Below, piece by piece: positions 26,015 through 35,734 of a stretch of DNA of 64,000 nt. The stretch is from positions 25,952 through 89,951 of the forward strand of contig NZ_KL448326.1 in assembly GCF_000709345.1 (NCBI RefSeq), given 5' to 3'. Each line of letters starts with the position of its first letter. The stretch's first letter is position 1. The position numbers were made by a program, and so were the translations under genes. The notes beneath the pieces were generated by a model that saw nothing but the letters and a program-made list of their open reading frames with translations, was not told the DNA's origin and did no database searches. This DNA is from Polaromonas glacialis. GTDB lineage: Bacteria > Pseudomonadota > Gammaproteobacteria > Burkholderiales > Burkholderiaceae_C.

Positions 26015-26745
26015 TAGCGGTAGGATACTGTTGGCGAATTGCCGGCAGCCTTATTCATGTCGCCAGCCGGGCAAAACGCGATGTTCGTGTTTTCTCCCGA
26101 GGCTGGCCGGTCAGCCACGCAGTGACCCGCTCGACATTCATGGCCACGGCTGTCGCCACATGCTGCAGGCTTGTTTTTGCCAATCCCCGGTAACGCGTGC
26201 GGCGCAACCCGAATGCCCGCACGGCCTGCGACAAGGTACCCTCGATGCCGGCTCGGCGCGCATACAACGTCCACCCTTCCTCGCTGCCCAGACGTTGCCG
26301 CGCCGCGGACAGTGCTTCATGGTGCGCCTGCGGATGCAACGAGAGTTGGCGCGGCGCCAGTTCCAGGCCCAAGAGGTATTTCCAGTCGATGCGGGCGCGC
26401 ACCGCCTGGGCCGCCTGCCGGTCCGACAAATTTTCGTGAAACTGCAAAATGGTGACGAGCGCCAGCCGCCAGGGCGGCAGCGCTGGTTGACCACGCACTG
26501 AAAAGAGTCCGGCGAAATCCTCATCGCGATACAGTGTGCCAAACTCGTCACGCAGCGTGAGATAGGAATTGCCCTTGGGAAACGCGGCACGCGCAATTCG
26601 GGCCGTCTGTTCCGGAACAGGTTCAATGGGGGTAGGCTTGAGCGACATGGTGGAAACCTCCTCGGCAGCAGTATTGCGAGAAGATTCACCTCATTTGTCG
26701 TTGTTCCCAGCCATAATCGAATTCGCCAACAGTATCCTACCGCTA
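26015..26745. mobile_element. Internally deleted IS1182-like element with perfect 26-bp inverted repeats
   Basis: TAGCGGTAGGATACTGTTGG (first 20 of 26 bases, 26015-26040) is repeated exactly in inverted orientation at 26720-26745. The 731-bp element encloses one shortened transposase gene, whereas full IS1182 elements are about 1.5-1.8 kb. No clear target duplication flanks it. The right repeat supplies the stop codon of the neighbouring SDR gene. Confidence 0.9.
26055..26648 (-). pseudogene. IS1182-family transposase with internal deletion
   Basis: A 197-aa frame. Residues 1-100 match the IS1182 N-terminus (FSVRGQPALPPWRLALVTIL, then WKYLLGLEL). From about 125 it continues directly into the C-terminus (GIEGTLSQAVRAFGLRRTRYR, then LAKTSLQHVA). 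The central catalytic region, including the expected DDE Asp residues, is missing. The join is in frame, so a short protein could still be made, but it should not transpose by itself. It could bind the ends or be mobilised by an intact relative. Confidence 0.8.
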
Positions 26746-27504
26746 GACACAGCGTGCGCCGTCCACCTCGATGCAGACGCCGCTGATGAACGCTGCTTCG
26801 TCGCTGGCCAGGTAAAGCACGGCATTGGCCACGTCCAGCACGCTGGAAAAACGCCCCAGGGGAATGCTGGCGCGAAAAATGGCCAGGCGCTCATCGGTCA
26901 AGGGGCCACCGGCAAATTCAGCCGCCAGCCCGGTTTCCGGGTTGAAAACCGGATTGATGCAGTTGACCCGGATGTTGTCCGGCCCCAGTTCAGCGGCCAG
27001 CGATTTCGACGTGGTGATCACCGCGCCCTTGGAGCCGTTGTACCAGGTGAGCCCCGGGCGCGGGCGCACACCGGCGGTGGAGGCAATGTTGACGAAACAA
27101 CCGCCACCTTGCTTGCGGAACACCGGCACCGCATGCACCGTGGCCAGGTAAACGCTTTTGACGTTGACCAGGTACACCTTGTCGAATTCTTCCTCGCTGA
27201 CCTCCAGCGCCGGGCGGTTGCGGTGCGTCCAGCCGGCATTGTTGACCATCACATCGAGCCTGCCGTGGCGCTGCACGGCGGCGGCCACCAGCGCCTGGAC
27301 TTGCTCGGATTTCGTCACGTCAGCGGCAAAAAAAGAGGCGATGCCGCCGGCACCGACAATCTCGCGCACAACGCTTTCGCCCAATTCGGCATGCAGGTCG
27401 TTGACGATCACCCGGGCGCCCTCGGCGGCCAGGCGCAGGGCAATTCCCTTGCCGATGCCACCGCCGGCGCCCGTCACGATGATGGACTTGTCTTGAACGC
27501 GCAT
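26743..27504 (-). CDS. SDR-family NAD(P)-dependent oxidoreductase
   Basis: A 253-aa short-chain dehydrogenase. It has the cofactor loop TGAGGGIGKGIA at 11-22, NNAG near 88, catalytic Ser in NIASTAG near 141, and YxxxK as YNGSK near 154. The typical C-terminal ISGVCIEVDGARCV is complete. Its TAG stop lies inside the IS1182-like right repeat, so the insertion landed right at the end of the gene. It is the last gene of the minus-strand four-carbon acid operon; the substrate is probably a polyol or hydroxy acid. Confidence 0.85.
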   Translation of the reverse strand: MRVQDKSIIVTGAGGGIGKGIALRLAAEGARVIVNDLHAELGESVVREIVGAGGIASFFAADVTKSEQVQALVAAAVQRHGRLDVMVNNAGWTHRNRPALEVSEEEFDKVYLVNVKSVYLATVHAVPVFRKQGGGCFVNIASTAGVRPRPGLTWYNGSKGAVITTSKSLAAELGPDNIRVNCINPVFNPETGLAAEFAGGPLTDERLAIFRASIPLGRFSSVLDVANAVLYLASDEAAFISGVCIEVDGARCV

Positions 27505-27546
27505 GGGGTTTGCCTTTGTGATGAAAATTCGATGAAGCGGCTGGCT

Positions 27547-28977
27547 CTAGGAGCCATGCCTGAAGGCCACGGTCTTGAGCGTGGTGAAGCCCAGCAGCGC
27601 TTCAAACCCTTTTTCACGGCCGTAGCCCGAGGACTTGACGCCGCCAAAGGGCAACTCGACGCCGCCGCCCGCGCCATAGTTGTTGATGAACACCTGGCCG
27701 CTGCGGATGCGCCGGGCCATGCGGAACTGGCGCGCGCCGTCGGCCGTCCAGACCCCGGCCACCAGGCCGAACTGCGTGGCATTGGCCAGCGCCACCGCCT
27801 GGTCTTCGCCCTGAAACGGCATGGCGCACAGCACCGGGCCGAACACTTCTTCCTGCGCCAGGCGGTGGTTCACCGGAACGTCGCGAAGCAGTGTCGGCGC
27901 TTGGTAAAAACCGGACTGCGGTGCCTCTTCCACCACGCTGCCCTGGGCCACCATGGGAATGTTGCCCGCATGGGCATCGCTCAAAAAATCCCAGACACGC
28001 TGTTGCTGGCTCTGGCGAATCAGCGGGCCGAGGTCCAGGTCGCTGCTCGCTGGCCCGACGCGCAGCGCCTCGAAGGCCGCGCCCAGGCGTTCCAGCAGCG
28101 GCTCGTAGATGGCCTGGTCGACCAGCAGGCGCGAGCCGGCCGAGCAGGTTTGCCCGGCGTTCTGCACGATGCCGTTGATGATGGCGGGCACGGCGGCGTC
28201 CAGGTCGGCGTCGGCGAAGACGATCTGCGGACTCTTGCCGCCCAGCTCCAGCGTGACCGGGCAATGCCGCTCGGCCGCCGCCTGCTGGATCAAGGTGCCG
28301 ACCGACGGGCTGCCGGTGAAGCTGATGTGGTCGATGCCGGGGTGGCGCGCCAGGGCGTCGCCCACTTCATGGCCGTAGCCGGTGACGATGTTGATTGCCC
28401 CGGTGGGAAAACCCACCTCGGCCGCCATTTGTGCCACCCGGATGAGTGACGCATCCTCGGCGGGCTTGACCACGCACACGTTGCCGGCTGCCAGGGCGCC
28501 GCCCACGCTGCGGCCGAAAATCTGCATCGGATAGTTCCACGGGATAACATGACCCGTGATGCCGTGGGGCTCGCGCCAGGTGAGTACGCTGTAGCCTTCC
28601 AGGTAGGGAAGGGTGTCGCCGTGCAGCTTGTCGCAAGCGCCGGCATAAAACTCGAAATAGCGCGCCAGCGCGACGGCATCGGCGCGCGCCTGGCGCGTAG
28701 GTTTGCCGCAATCGCGCTGCTCGATGGCCGCCAGCTCCTCCACGCTGGCGCTGATCTTGACCGAAAGGCGCATGAGCAGGCGGCCCCGTTCCACAGCATC
28801 CAACTGGCGCCAGGCGGTGTCAAGGCACTGGCGCGCGGCGCGCACTGCGGCGTCGATATCGGCCGCGTTGCTGCGCTGGATCTGGTCGAACACCTGGCCG
28901 TCCGACGGGTCCACCACCGCCAGGGTAAGACCGGACGATGAGACCTGCGAGATATTGGCAATGAAGTTGTATTGCAT
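27547..28977 (-). CDS. Aldehyde dehydrogenase family protein
   Basis: A 476-aa NAD(P)+-dependent aldehyde dehydrogenase. Key features are VIPWNYPMQIFGRS near 145, the cofactor region FTGSPSVGTLIQQAA near 223, the general base Glu in VTLELGGKSPQ near 248, and the nucleophile Cys in NAGQTCSAGSR near 281. It lies 8 bp downstream of the HIBADH-type reductase and 42 bp before the SDR gene. In this sugar-acid operon it may oxidise a semialdehyde. Alpha-ketoglutarate semialdehyde from the L-arabonate route is one option, but I cannot decide. Confidence 0.85.
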   Translation of the reverse strand: MQYNFIANISQVSSSGLTLAVVDPSDGQVFDQIQRSNAADIDAAVRAARQCLDTAWRQLDAVERGRLLMRLSVKISASVEELAAIEQRDCGKPTRQARADAVALARYFEFYAGACDKLHGDTLPYLEGYSVLTWREPHGITGHVIPWNYPMQIFGRSVGGALAAGNVCVVKPAEDASLIRVAQMAAEVGFPTGAINIVTGYGHEVGDALARHPGIDHISFTGSPSVGTLIQQAAAERHCPVTLELGGKSPQIVFADADLDAAVPAIINGIVQNAGQTCSAGSRLLVDQAIYEPLLERLGAAFEALRVGPASSDLDLGPLIRQSQQQRVWDFLSDAHAGNIPMVAQGSVVEEAPQSGFYQAPTLLRDVPVNHRLAQEEVFGPVLCAMPFQGEDQAVALANATQFGLVAGVWTADGARQFRMARRIRSGQVFINNYGAGGGVELPFGGVKSSGYGREKGFEALLGFTTLKTVAFRHGS

Positions 28978-28985
28978 AGCTAGGC

Positions 28986-29912
28986 CTAGCCTTTTGCCGG
29001 CTCTGGTGCGGAGCAGTTGAGTGTGTTCAAGCTGTTGACCAGGTGCGGAATGAAGTGCGGTGCGTGGCCCTGGTTGATGGCCACGGTGTAGGTGTTGTGC
29101 ACCGCATCGCCCAGGTGCGAAACCACGCGGGCCTCGCCCGTCATGCGGGCGTAGTAGCGCATGTCCTTGTGCGCATTGCCGATCGAGAAGCGGAACATCT
29201 GGTCGTTGCCCTCCAGCACATAGGGGCGCAGGCGCTGAAAGGCGGTGCTGTTGGCGCCGCCCGAATCAATCACGTCGCACAACACCTCCAGATCGACACC
29301 GGTTTTGCGCGCGCATGAAAACGCTTCGGCAAGAATGGCCGAATTGCCCAGTACCACGAACTGGTGCAACAGCTTGGTGGTGTGGCCGGCGCCTGCCTCG
29401 CCGCAATAAAAGATGTTCTTGGCAAACAACGCAAAGACCGGACGGACCTGTTCCAGCACCGCTTTGTCGCCGCCCACGAGCAGGTTGAGCTGGCCGTCTT
29501 CGGCATGTTTGGGCGTGCCAGTCAGCGCCGCGTCCAGAAACCGGGCGCCCTTGGCCTCGATGGCGGCGCACAGGTGGCGCGTGGAGTCTGGCTGCGAGGT
29601 CGAGCAGTCCACAACGATACAGCCCGGCTTGACGCCTTTGAGCACGCCGCGCGGGCCGAGCACCACGTCCTCGACCTCGGGCGAGCCGGTGACGCAGATG
29701 ATCAGGACATCGGCCATGGCGGCCATGTCGGCGGGCGTTGCCAGGGGGCGGGCACCGGCTGCCAGCAGGTCCGCGCAGCGCGCCTCGCCTTCCTTCGAGC
29801 GCACCAGCAAGCCGACCTCATGGCCTTCGGCTAGCACATGCCGGGCCATGCCCCGGCCCATCATGCCCAGGCCGATAAAGCCGATGTTGAGCTTGGCTTG
29901 TGTGTCTTTCAT
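28986..29912 (-). CDS. 3-hydroxyisobutyrate dehydrogenase-family reductase
   Basis: A 308-aa beta-hydroxyacid dehydrogenase. The ATG at 29912 is preferred to an upstream TTG. The Rossmann loop IGFIGLGMMGRGMARHV is near residue 9, the substrate motif VDCSTSQPDSTR near 120, and the catalytic Lys in GAGHTTKLLHQFVVLGN near 170. It resembles tartronate-semialdehyde (GarR/GlxR) and 2-hydroxy-3-oxoadipate reductases. It is a second member of this family in the operon, beside LtnD, so it probably acts on a different acid. Confidence 0.82.
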   Translation of the reverse strand: MKDTQAKLNIGFIGLGMMGRGMARHVLAEGHEVGLLVRSKEGEARCADLLAAGARPLATPADMAAMADVLIICVTGSPEVEDVVLGPRGVLKGVKPGCIVVDCSTSQPDSTRHLCAAIEAKGARFLDAALTGTPKHAEDGQLNLLVGGDKAVLEQVRPVFALFAKNIFYCGEAGAGHTTKLLHQFVVLGNSAILAEAFSCARKTGVDLEVLCDVIDSGGANSTAFQRLRPYVLEGNDQMFRFSIGNAHKDMRYYARMTGEARVVSHLGDAVHNTYTVAINQGHAPHFIPHLVNSLNTLNCSAPEPAKG

Positions 29913-29948
29913 GGTCGATTTCAATTTTTTGATTTTTCAGTCTGGATG

Positions 29949-30749
29949 TCAGCGGGACAGATAAGGCTTGAGCCAGCCCAGGCCAGCCGATGTGCCGCCT
30001 AGCTGGCTGTCGGCCGGCCGGTATTCGCAGCCGACCCATCCGGCGTAGCCCAGTTCATCGAGCAAGGCGAACAAATATGCATGGTTGATCTCCCCCAGGT
30101 CCGGCTCATGGCGCTGGGGAACACCGGCGATCTGAATATGCCCCACCTTGCCCGTGGGCAGGTACTTGCGCAGCTTCATAGCCAGGTCACCTTCGACAAT
30201 CTGGCAGTGGTACAAGTCCATCTGCACCTTCAGGTTGGGCTCGCCCACGTCGGCCAGAACCTGGTGCGCAGCATCTTGGCGGTTCAGGTAAAAGCCCGGT
30301 ATGTCGCGCGCATTGATGGGCTCGATCAAAACGTCCCGGCCTTCCTTCGCGGCTTCCCGGGCGGCCCAACGCAGGTTGGCGATGTAGGTCGGGTACAGCG
30401 CTGCCTGCGTGGCGCCTGCGGGCAGCAGCCCGGCCATCAGGTGAATGCGCGGGCAGTCCAGCGCCGCTGCGTAGGCCAGCGCTGCGCCCATGCCGGTGCG
30501 GAATTCGGCTTCGCGGCCAGGCAGGCAGGCCATGCCGCGCTCGCCTGCCTCCCAGTTGCCGGGCGGTGCATTGAACAGCACCTGCTGCAAGCCATGGGCT
30601 TTCAGGCGCTCGGCAATGGCTTCGCTGGAAAAAGCATACGGGAACAGAAATTCAACCGCCTTGAAGCCGTCCTGGGCGGCGGCCTCGAAACGGTCCAGAA
30701 ACGCATGCTCCTGGTAGAGCATGGACAGGTTGGCAGCAAATTGGGGCAT
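29949..30749 (-). CDS. otnI: 2-oxo-tetronate isomerase OtnI (hydroxypyruvate isomerase family)
   Basis: A 266-aa TIM-barrel isomerase converting 2-oxo-tetronate to 3-oxo-tetronate. I used the ATG at 30749, which gives the family start [12 protein letters not shown]. The ATG at 30761, which overlaps the otnC stop (ATGGTGA), is equally possible. Metal-ligand regions include [17 protein letters not shown] near 140 and [15 protein letters not shown] near 178, then HIQIAG near 205. The neighbours otnC, otnK and ltnD support this over hydroxypyruvate isomerase proper. Confidence 0.85.
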   Translation of the reverse strand: MPQFAANLSMLYQEHAFLDRFEAAAQDGFKAVEFLFPYAFSSEAIAERLKAHGLQQVLFNAPPGNWEAGERGMACLPGREAEFRTGMGAALAYAAALDCPRIHLMAGLLPAGATQAALYPTYIANLRWAAREAAKEGRDVLIEPINARDIPGFYLNRQDAAHQVLADVGEPNLKVQMDLYHCQIVEGDLAMKLRKYLPTGKVGHIQIAGVPQRHEPDLGEINHAYLFALLDELGYAGWVGCEYRPADSQLGGTSAGLGWLKPYLSR

Positions 30750-30754
30750 AGGTT

Positions 30755-31438
30755 TCACCATCGGGCGCCAAAAGTCTGGCGCAGTTCGTTGATTTGGGGT
30801 TCGGTTAGCGGCTCGGGCGCTGTCGCGCTCAGGCACACCAGCCGGGCGGTTTCTTCAAGCTCTTCCAGCGTGGCCATGGCAGCGGCCGGCGAGTCGTGCC
30901 ACACATTCGGACCCAAGCGCGACAGCATCACGGCGCGAATCGGGGTGCCTGCCTGACCGTAGCGACGGATGGTGTCAGCCACCCATTGCGCAGCCGCAGA
31001 GTTGCCGGGACGGTGGTAGGGAATGACGGGAACATGGCCTACCTTCATGACAAAGTAAGGCGTTATAGCAGGCAGCAGCTCGGGCAACCTGTCCAGCGGG
31101 GGGCGCAGGGTCAGCCCCACGCAGTGCGTGCTGTGGGTGTGGATGACGCAGCAGGTTTGCGCATCGTAGGCGCGCGCTGCCTGGTAAATGCGGGTGTGCA
31201 GCGCGAGGGTTTTGCTCGCCTTGTCACCGCTTGTTTGCTGCGCATTGGCATCGAGCCTGGCCAGCCTGGAAGGCGCCAGAAAACCCAGGCAGGCATCGGT
31301 CGGTGTGATCAGGAAACCGCCGCCTTCCGAATCACCAAGGCGCATGCTGATGTTGCCGGCCGTGGCATGCACATAGCCGCGCTCGAACAGGCTGCGGCCG
31401 ACGCGGCAGATCTCTTCGCGGGCCTGGGACTCGGTCAT
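30755..31438 (-). CDS. otnC: 3-oxo-tetronate 4-phosphate decarboxylase OtnC (class II aldolase family)
   Basis: A 227-aa class II aldolase/adducin-family enzyme. It has the ATAGNISMR phosphate loop near 26, Zn ligands in VIHTHSTHC near 98 and a third His in the [12 protein letters not shown] region near 140. It decarboxylates 3-oxo-tetronate 4-phosphate to dihydroxyacetone phosphate, feeding glycolysis. Its start overlaps the otnK stop by 4 bp (ATGA). It is intact and of normal length. Confidence 0.88.
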   Translation of the reverse strand: MTESQAREEICRVGRSLFERGYVHATAGNISMRLGDSEGGGFLITPTDACLGFLAPSRLARLDANAQQTSGDKASKTLALHTRIYQAARAYDAQTCCVIHTHSTHCVGLTLRPPLDRLPELLPAITPYFVMKVGHVPVIPYHRPGNSAAAQWVADTIRRYGQAGTPIRAVMLSRLGPNVWHDSPAAAMATLEELEETARLVCLSATAPEPLTEPQINELRQTFGARW

Positions 31439-32724
31439 GCCAGTTGGGCCAAGGCTTTGCTGAAAAAGTCGTCACTCCCGAAGTTGCCCGACTTCAGCGT
31501 GAGGTGCAATCCGCCATTGGGCGCGGCATCGCTGCGGGCATGGCACCAGGGAACGCCCGGATCAATCTGCGGTCCGATCTGCAGCTGTGTGATGTTTAGC
31601 GCCTGTACGCAGGCGCCGGAGGTTTCGCCACCGGCCACCACCAGCTGTCGCACGCCCAGACGGCCGACCAGGCCGCGCGCCACGGTGGCCAACGCGCGCT
31701 CCACCAACTCGCCAGCGGCCTGCACGCCGAGTTGCGCCTGCACCGACTTGACGGATGCGGAGTCGGCCGACGAATAAATCAGCACCGGCCCGGCGCCCAG
31801 CAAGGGCCGCGCCCAGTCCAGGGCCTGCGCCACCGCGCCCGGTTCATCCGCCGCCAGGGCCAGGGGGTCGAGCGCCAGCGCCGGCCGGCCAGAGGCGATG
31901 AAGGCCTTGACCTGCCGGTTGGTCGCGAGTGAGCAGCTGCCCGACACTACTGCCTGCAATCCCGTAGCGACGGGCAAGGCGCTGGCGGTGCCAGAGGGGG
32001 CCAGACCGAAATTCCCAGGCAGGCCGATGGCCACGCCCGACCCCGCCGTCACCAGCGGCATGCCCTTGAGTGCCGGTCCCAGGCACATCAGGTCGTCATT
32101 CGAGACAGCATCCACCACGGCCAGGCCGACGCCCTCGGCGCGCAACTGGCCGATGCGGTCCTGGATGGCCTGCGGCCCCTGGGCCACCACGCGGTGGTCG
32201 ATCAGCCCGACCTTGCGCCGGCATTGCGCCTGCAGCACGCGCACCAGGTTGGCATCCGCCATGGGCGTGAGCGGATGGTTCTGCATGCCGCTGTCGTTGA
32301 GCAGGACATCGCCGACGAAGAGGTGACCCTTGAACACGGTGCGCTGGTTGTCCGGAAACGCCGGCGTGGCAATGGTGAAGTCGCTCCCCGGCTGGTCCGC
32401 CAGCGCGTCCATCAGGGCTTCGGCCACCGGGCCGATGTTGCCCTGGGCGGTGCTGTCAAAGGTGGAGCAGTATTTGAAATAAATCTGCTGCGCCCCCTGC
32501 GCCTGCAGCCAGCGCAGGGCGGCGAGCGACTGGGCCACCGCCTCGTCAGCCGGCACGGTGCGCGACTTGAGCGCCACCACCACCGCATCGGCGCTGGCTG
32601 CGAGCGGCTGCGCCGGAACGCCGATGGCCTGCACAACGCGCATGCCGGCGCGCACCAGGTTGTTCGCCAGGTCGGTAGCCCCGGTGAAGTCGTCGGCAAT
32701 GCAGCCCAGAAGAATTTTTTTCAT
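31435..32724 (-). CDS. otnK: 3-oxo-tetronate kinase OtnK (four-carbon acid sugar kinase, DUF1537)
   Basis: A 429-aa kinase of the DUF1537 family. The N-terminal domain starts LLGCIADDFTGATDLANNLV, the substrate-binding Asp-rich stretch of the family. The middle contains YFKYCSTFDSTAQGNIGPV near 82. The C-terminal ATP domain has LVVAGGETSGACVQAL near 365. It phosphorylates 3-oxo-tetronate at O4. It is coupled by 4-bp overlaps to both ltnD upstream and otnC downstream. Confidence 0.9.
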   Translation of the reverse strand: MKKILLGCIADDFTGATDLANNLVRAGMRVVQAIGVPAQPLAASADAVVVALKSRTVPADEAVAQSLAALRWLQAQGAQQIYFKYCSTFDSTAQGNIGPVAEALMDALADQPGSDFTIATPAFPDNQRTVFKGHLFVGDVLLNDSGMQNHPLTPMADANLVRVLQAQCRRKVGLIDHRVVAQGPQAIQDRIGQLRAEGVGLAVVDAVSNDDLMCLGPALKGMPLVTAGSGVAIGLPGNFGLAPSGTASALPVATGLQAVVSGSCSLATNRQVKAFIASGRPALALDPLALAADEPGAVAQALDWARPLLGAGPVLIYSSADSASVKSVQAQLGVQAAGELVERALATVARGLVGRLGVRQLVVAGGETSGACVQALNITQLQIGPQIDPGVPWCHARSDAAPNGGLHLTLKSGNFGSDDFFSKALAQLA

Positions 32725-33611
32725 GGCTTTTGCGGCAGCTCGATGCCGGGAAATATCTTGATGACCGCGCTGTCGTCCTCCCGCGCAAAACCCGAGGTCG
32801 ATGCCTGCATGAACATCTGGTGCGCCGTGCTGGACAAGGGCAGCGGAAACTTGCTGGCGCGGGCAACATCGAGCACCAGCCCGAGGTCTTTGACAAAGAT
32901 GTCCACCGCTGACAGCGGCGTGTAGTCCCCGGCCAGCACATGGGCCATGCGGTTTTCGAACATCCAGCTGTTGCCGGCGCTGTGGGTGATCACCTCGTAC
33001 AAGGCATGGGCATCGACGCCTTCGCGCAGGCCCAGCGCCATGGCCTCGGCCGCAGCGGCAATGTGCACGCCAGCCAGCAGCTGGTTGATGATCTTGACCT
33101 TGCTGCCTGCGCCGGCCTGGTTGCCCAGGCGATACACCTTGGCGGCCATGGCATCGAGCAGCGGCCCCACCGCGGCGTAGGCCTCGGGCGTGGCGGCGGT
33201 CATCATGGTCATCTGGCCGCTGGCGGCCTTGGCCGCGCCGCCGGAGATGGGCGCGTCCACATACAAAATGCCCAGCTCAGCCAGACGCGCTTCCATCGAG
33301 ATCGACCAGCCGGGGTCCACCGTGGAGCACATCACGAACACGCTGCCTGGGCGCATCGCGGCGGCGCAGCCCTTGTCGCCAAACAGCACCGCCTCCGTCT
33401 GGGCGGCATTGACCACCACCGAGACGATTACATCGCAATACGCCGCCAGTTCGGCGGGCGATTCGCAGGCCACGCCCCCTTGCGCCACAAAGGCTTGTGC
33501 AGCTTGGTTTCGCACGTCGAATACATAAACATTGCAGCCGTGGCTGCGCAAGGACCCGGCCATGCCGCTGCCCATGGCGCCCAGGCCGATCAAACCTACA
33601 TTGCTTGTCAT
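32721..33611 (-). CDS. ltnD: L-threonate dehydrogenase LtnD
   Basis: A 296-aa beta-hydroxyacid dehydrogenase that oxidises L-threonate to 2-oxo-tetronate. It has the Rossmann loop VGLIGLGAMGSGMAGSL at the N-terminus, VDAPISGGAAKAASGQM near 118 and the catalytic Lys in AGSKVKIINQLLAGVHIA near 170. It directly precedes otnK with a 4-bp overlap, the classic ltnD-otnK-otnC-otnI order. The regulator gene ends 36 bp upstream. Confidence 0.88.
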   Translation of the reverse strand: MTSNVGLIGLGAMGSGMAGSLRSHGCNVYVFDVRNQAAQAFVAQGGVACESPAELAAYCDVIVSVVVNAAQTEAVLFGDKGCAAAMRPGSVFVMCSTVDPGWSISMEARLAELGILYVDAPISGGAAKAASGQMTMMTAATPEAYAAVGPLLDAMAAKVYRLGNQAGAGSKVKIINQLLAGVHIAAAAEAMALGLREGVDAHALYEVITHSAGNSWMFENRMAHVLAGDYTPLSAVDIFVKDLGLVLDVARASKFPLPLSSTAHQMFMQASTSGFAREDDSAVIKIFPGIELPQKP

Positions 33612-33647
33612 TGGTCATTCTCCATTCGTATTGGCATTTGTACAGAT

Positions 33648-34445
33648 TCAGTCTGGCAGCCTCTTGGGCTTCGACGCCACCAGGGCGCTGGCCAGTTCAA
33701 CCCCGGTCTGCTGCCAGAACGCCGGGTCGGCCTGTTCGATCCGGGCAATGGCGTTGTCCATGTGGGACGTGGCCGCCCGGCGTGCAGCTTCAGCATCGCC
33801 GGCTTCAATGGCGCTGACGATCAGGGCATGCTCGTCGAGCACCTGGCGGGCAAAATCCGCGCGCCGTGCCTCGTTGGCCCGGGTGACGCGGGTCGCGCCG
33901 CGCAAGAACTGCCCCAGGTATTCGAGCGTGCTGATCAGAAAAGGGTTGCGTGCCGCCTCCGCAATCGCGCGGTGGTATTGCACGTCTTCATCCACCCCGT
34001 CGCCGCCGGCGCGTACCGCCTGGTCCAGCAGCGTGATCGACTTGCGGATGCGCTTGAGGTCCGCCTCGTTGCGGCGCTGCGCGGCCAGTGCCGCCACCTC
34101 GGCCTCCAGGGCACGGCGCAGCTCGACCATCTGGATCACCGCTTGCCGTGACACGGACGATTTGACATCGAAGTTCAGCGGCGAAAAACCGATTTCCTTG
34201 ACATACACGCCGCTGCCTTGTCGCGACTCCACCAGGCTGAGCGACTTGAGCCGTGACAAGGCCTCCCTGACCACGGTGCGGCTGACCGAAAACTGCTCCA
34301 CCAGCGTGGCTTCTGTCGGCAATTTGTCGCCGGCCTCCAGCCGGCCCGCCCGGATCTCGGCCGCCATCGCATCGGCCACCTGATCGGACAGGTAGGCGCC
34401 GGGTGTGGCAGGCTTGAAAGCGGCTGGCATGGGCTGGCGTTGCAT
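33648..34445 (-). CDS. FadR-subfamily GntR transcriptional regulator
   Basis: A 265-aa regulator. The winged helix lies at about 20-90 (AGDKLPTEATLVEQF, then SRTVVREALSRLKSLSLVES), followed by an all-helical FCD effector domain (about 105-245; metal or ligand residues in DVQYHRAIAEAARNPFL). It is encoded between the TRAP genes and ltnD. Two TTGTATGACAA sites upstream of dctP and of the hydrolase-denD operon fit the FadR-type consensus TNGTNNNACNA. It likely represses both until a four-carbon acid or derivative binds. A GTG at 34457 is an alternative start. Confidence 0.85.
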   Translation of the reverse strand: MQRQPMPAAFKPATPGAYLSDQVADAMAAEIRAGRLEAGDKLPTEATLVEQFSVSRTVVREALSRLKSLSLVESRQGSGVYVKEIGFSPLNFDVKSSVSRQAVIQMVELRRALEAEVAALAAQRRNEADLKRIRKSITLLDQAVRAGGDGVDEDVQYHRAIAEAARNPFLISTLEYLGQFLRGATRVTRANEARRADFARQVLDEHALIVSAIEAGDAEAARRAATSHMDNAIARIEQADPAFWQQTGVELASALVASKPKRLPD

Positions 34446-34456
34446 TAGGTCGCGCA

Positions 34457-35734
34457 CTATTTGGCGTAAACCAGATCGCGCAATCCCAGCGACAGGACCG
34501 GCACGTAGGAAATCACCATCAGGCAGGCCAGGATCACCAGCACGAAGGGGATCAGGTCCTTGATCATCCGGTCCAGCGATATTCGCGCCACCGTGCAGGC
34601 GGCAAACAGGTTCACGCCGAAGGGCGGCGTGATCATGCCCAGCGCCAGGTTCACCACCATGACCAGGCCGAAATGCACCGGATCAATGCCGAAGTGAATG
34701 GCGACGGGAACCAGGATCGGCGCCAGCACGATGATGGCCGCGCCGGTCTCGATGAACATGCCGATCAGGAACAGCGCCGCATTGACGCCCAGCAGGAAAT
34801 ACGCCGGGCTCTTGAGCACATCCTGCAGCCACAGGCCGATCATCTCGGGCACGCCGGCGCGGGTGATCATGAACGCAAACAGGCCCGCGTTGGCAATGAT
34901 GAACATGATCACAGCCGACGACAGCACCGACTTGCGCAAGATGGTGTAAAGATCAGCGAACCTGATTTCGCGGTGGATCACCATGCCGACGACCAAGGCA
35001 TAAAACACCGCCACCGCAGACGCTTCAGTGGGCGTGAACACGCCGCCGTAGATTCCGCCCAGGATGATGACCGGCATCAGCAGCGCCCAACCGGCATTGA
35101 GCGTGGCTTTGCCGACCGACAGGCGGCCGTCACCGTCGTTCTTGCCCCAGCCCTTGCGCTTGCAGTACAGCCAGACGAACAGCATCAGCGCGCCGCTGAT
35201 GAACAGGCCCGGGCCAAAACCGGCGATGAACAACTCGCCAATCGAGACTTCAGCGCTCACGCCATACAGAATCAAGGGAATGGAAGGCGGAATGATCACG
35301 CCCAGCTCGGCGCTGGTGGCTTGCAGCGAAGCGGCCCAGGTGACCGGATAACCGTGCTTGATGAGCGCCGGAATCAAGATGGTGCCAATCGCAAAGGTGG
35401 TGGCGACCGACGAGCCCGACACTGCCGCAAAGATCATGCAGGTCAGCACGCAGGTCATGGGCAAGCCGCCTTGCACGCCGCCGACCAGGCTCTTGGCAAA
35501 CTCGACCAGGCGTCGCGAGATGCCGCCGGTTTCCATCACATTGCCCGCCAGGATGAAGAACGGGATGGCGGCCAGCGGAAACTTGTTGATCGAGTTGAAC
35601 ATCTCCTTGACCGAGATGAGCATGTTGACGTCGGCCACCTGGATGCCCAGGATGGCGGACAGTCCGATGGACACGGCCACCGAAACGGTGAGTGCAAAGC
35701 ACAGCACCATGGTGACAAGCATGGTGAGGGTCAT
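34457..35734 (-). CDS. dctM: TRAP transporter large permease (DctM family)
   Basis: A 425-aa membrane protein with about twelve hydrophobic segments, including FPLAAIPFFILAGNVMETGG near 50, SGSSVATTFAIGTILIPAL near 100 and PPSIPLILYG near 140. It is the Na+-coupled transport subunit. It overlaps dctQ by 4 bp and the TAG ends 12 bp before the regulator start. With dctP and dctQ it should import a sugar acid such as threonate or erythronate (context). Confidence 0.9.
   Translation of the reverse strand: MTLTMLVTMVLCFALTVSVAVSIGLSAILGIQVADVNMLISVKEMFNSINKFPLAAIPFFILAGNVMETGGISRRLVEFAKSLVGGVQGGLPMTCVLTCMIFAAVSGSSVATTFAIGTILIPALIKHGYPVTWAASLQATSAELGVIIPPSIPLILYGVSAEVSIGELFIAGFGPGLFISGALMLFVWLYCKRKGWGKNDGDGRLSVGKATLNAGWALLMPVIILGGIYGGVFTPTEASAVAVFYALVVGMVIHREIRFADLYTILRKSVLSSAVIMFIIANAGLFAFMITRAGVPEMIGLWLQDVLKSPAYFLLGVNAALFLIGMFIETGAAIIVLAPILVPVAIHFGIDPVHFGLVMVVNLALGMITPPFGVNLFAACTVARISLDRMIKDLIPFVLVILACLMVISYVPVLSLGLRDLVYAK

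Noticed and set aside
30761-30836. Longer otnI starting upstream inside otnC
   Set aside because: Family members begin at or near [10 protein letters not shown]; the upstream residues are shadow sequence of otnC.
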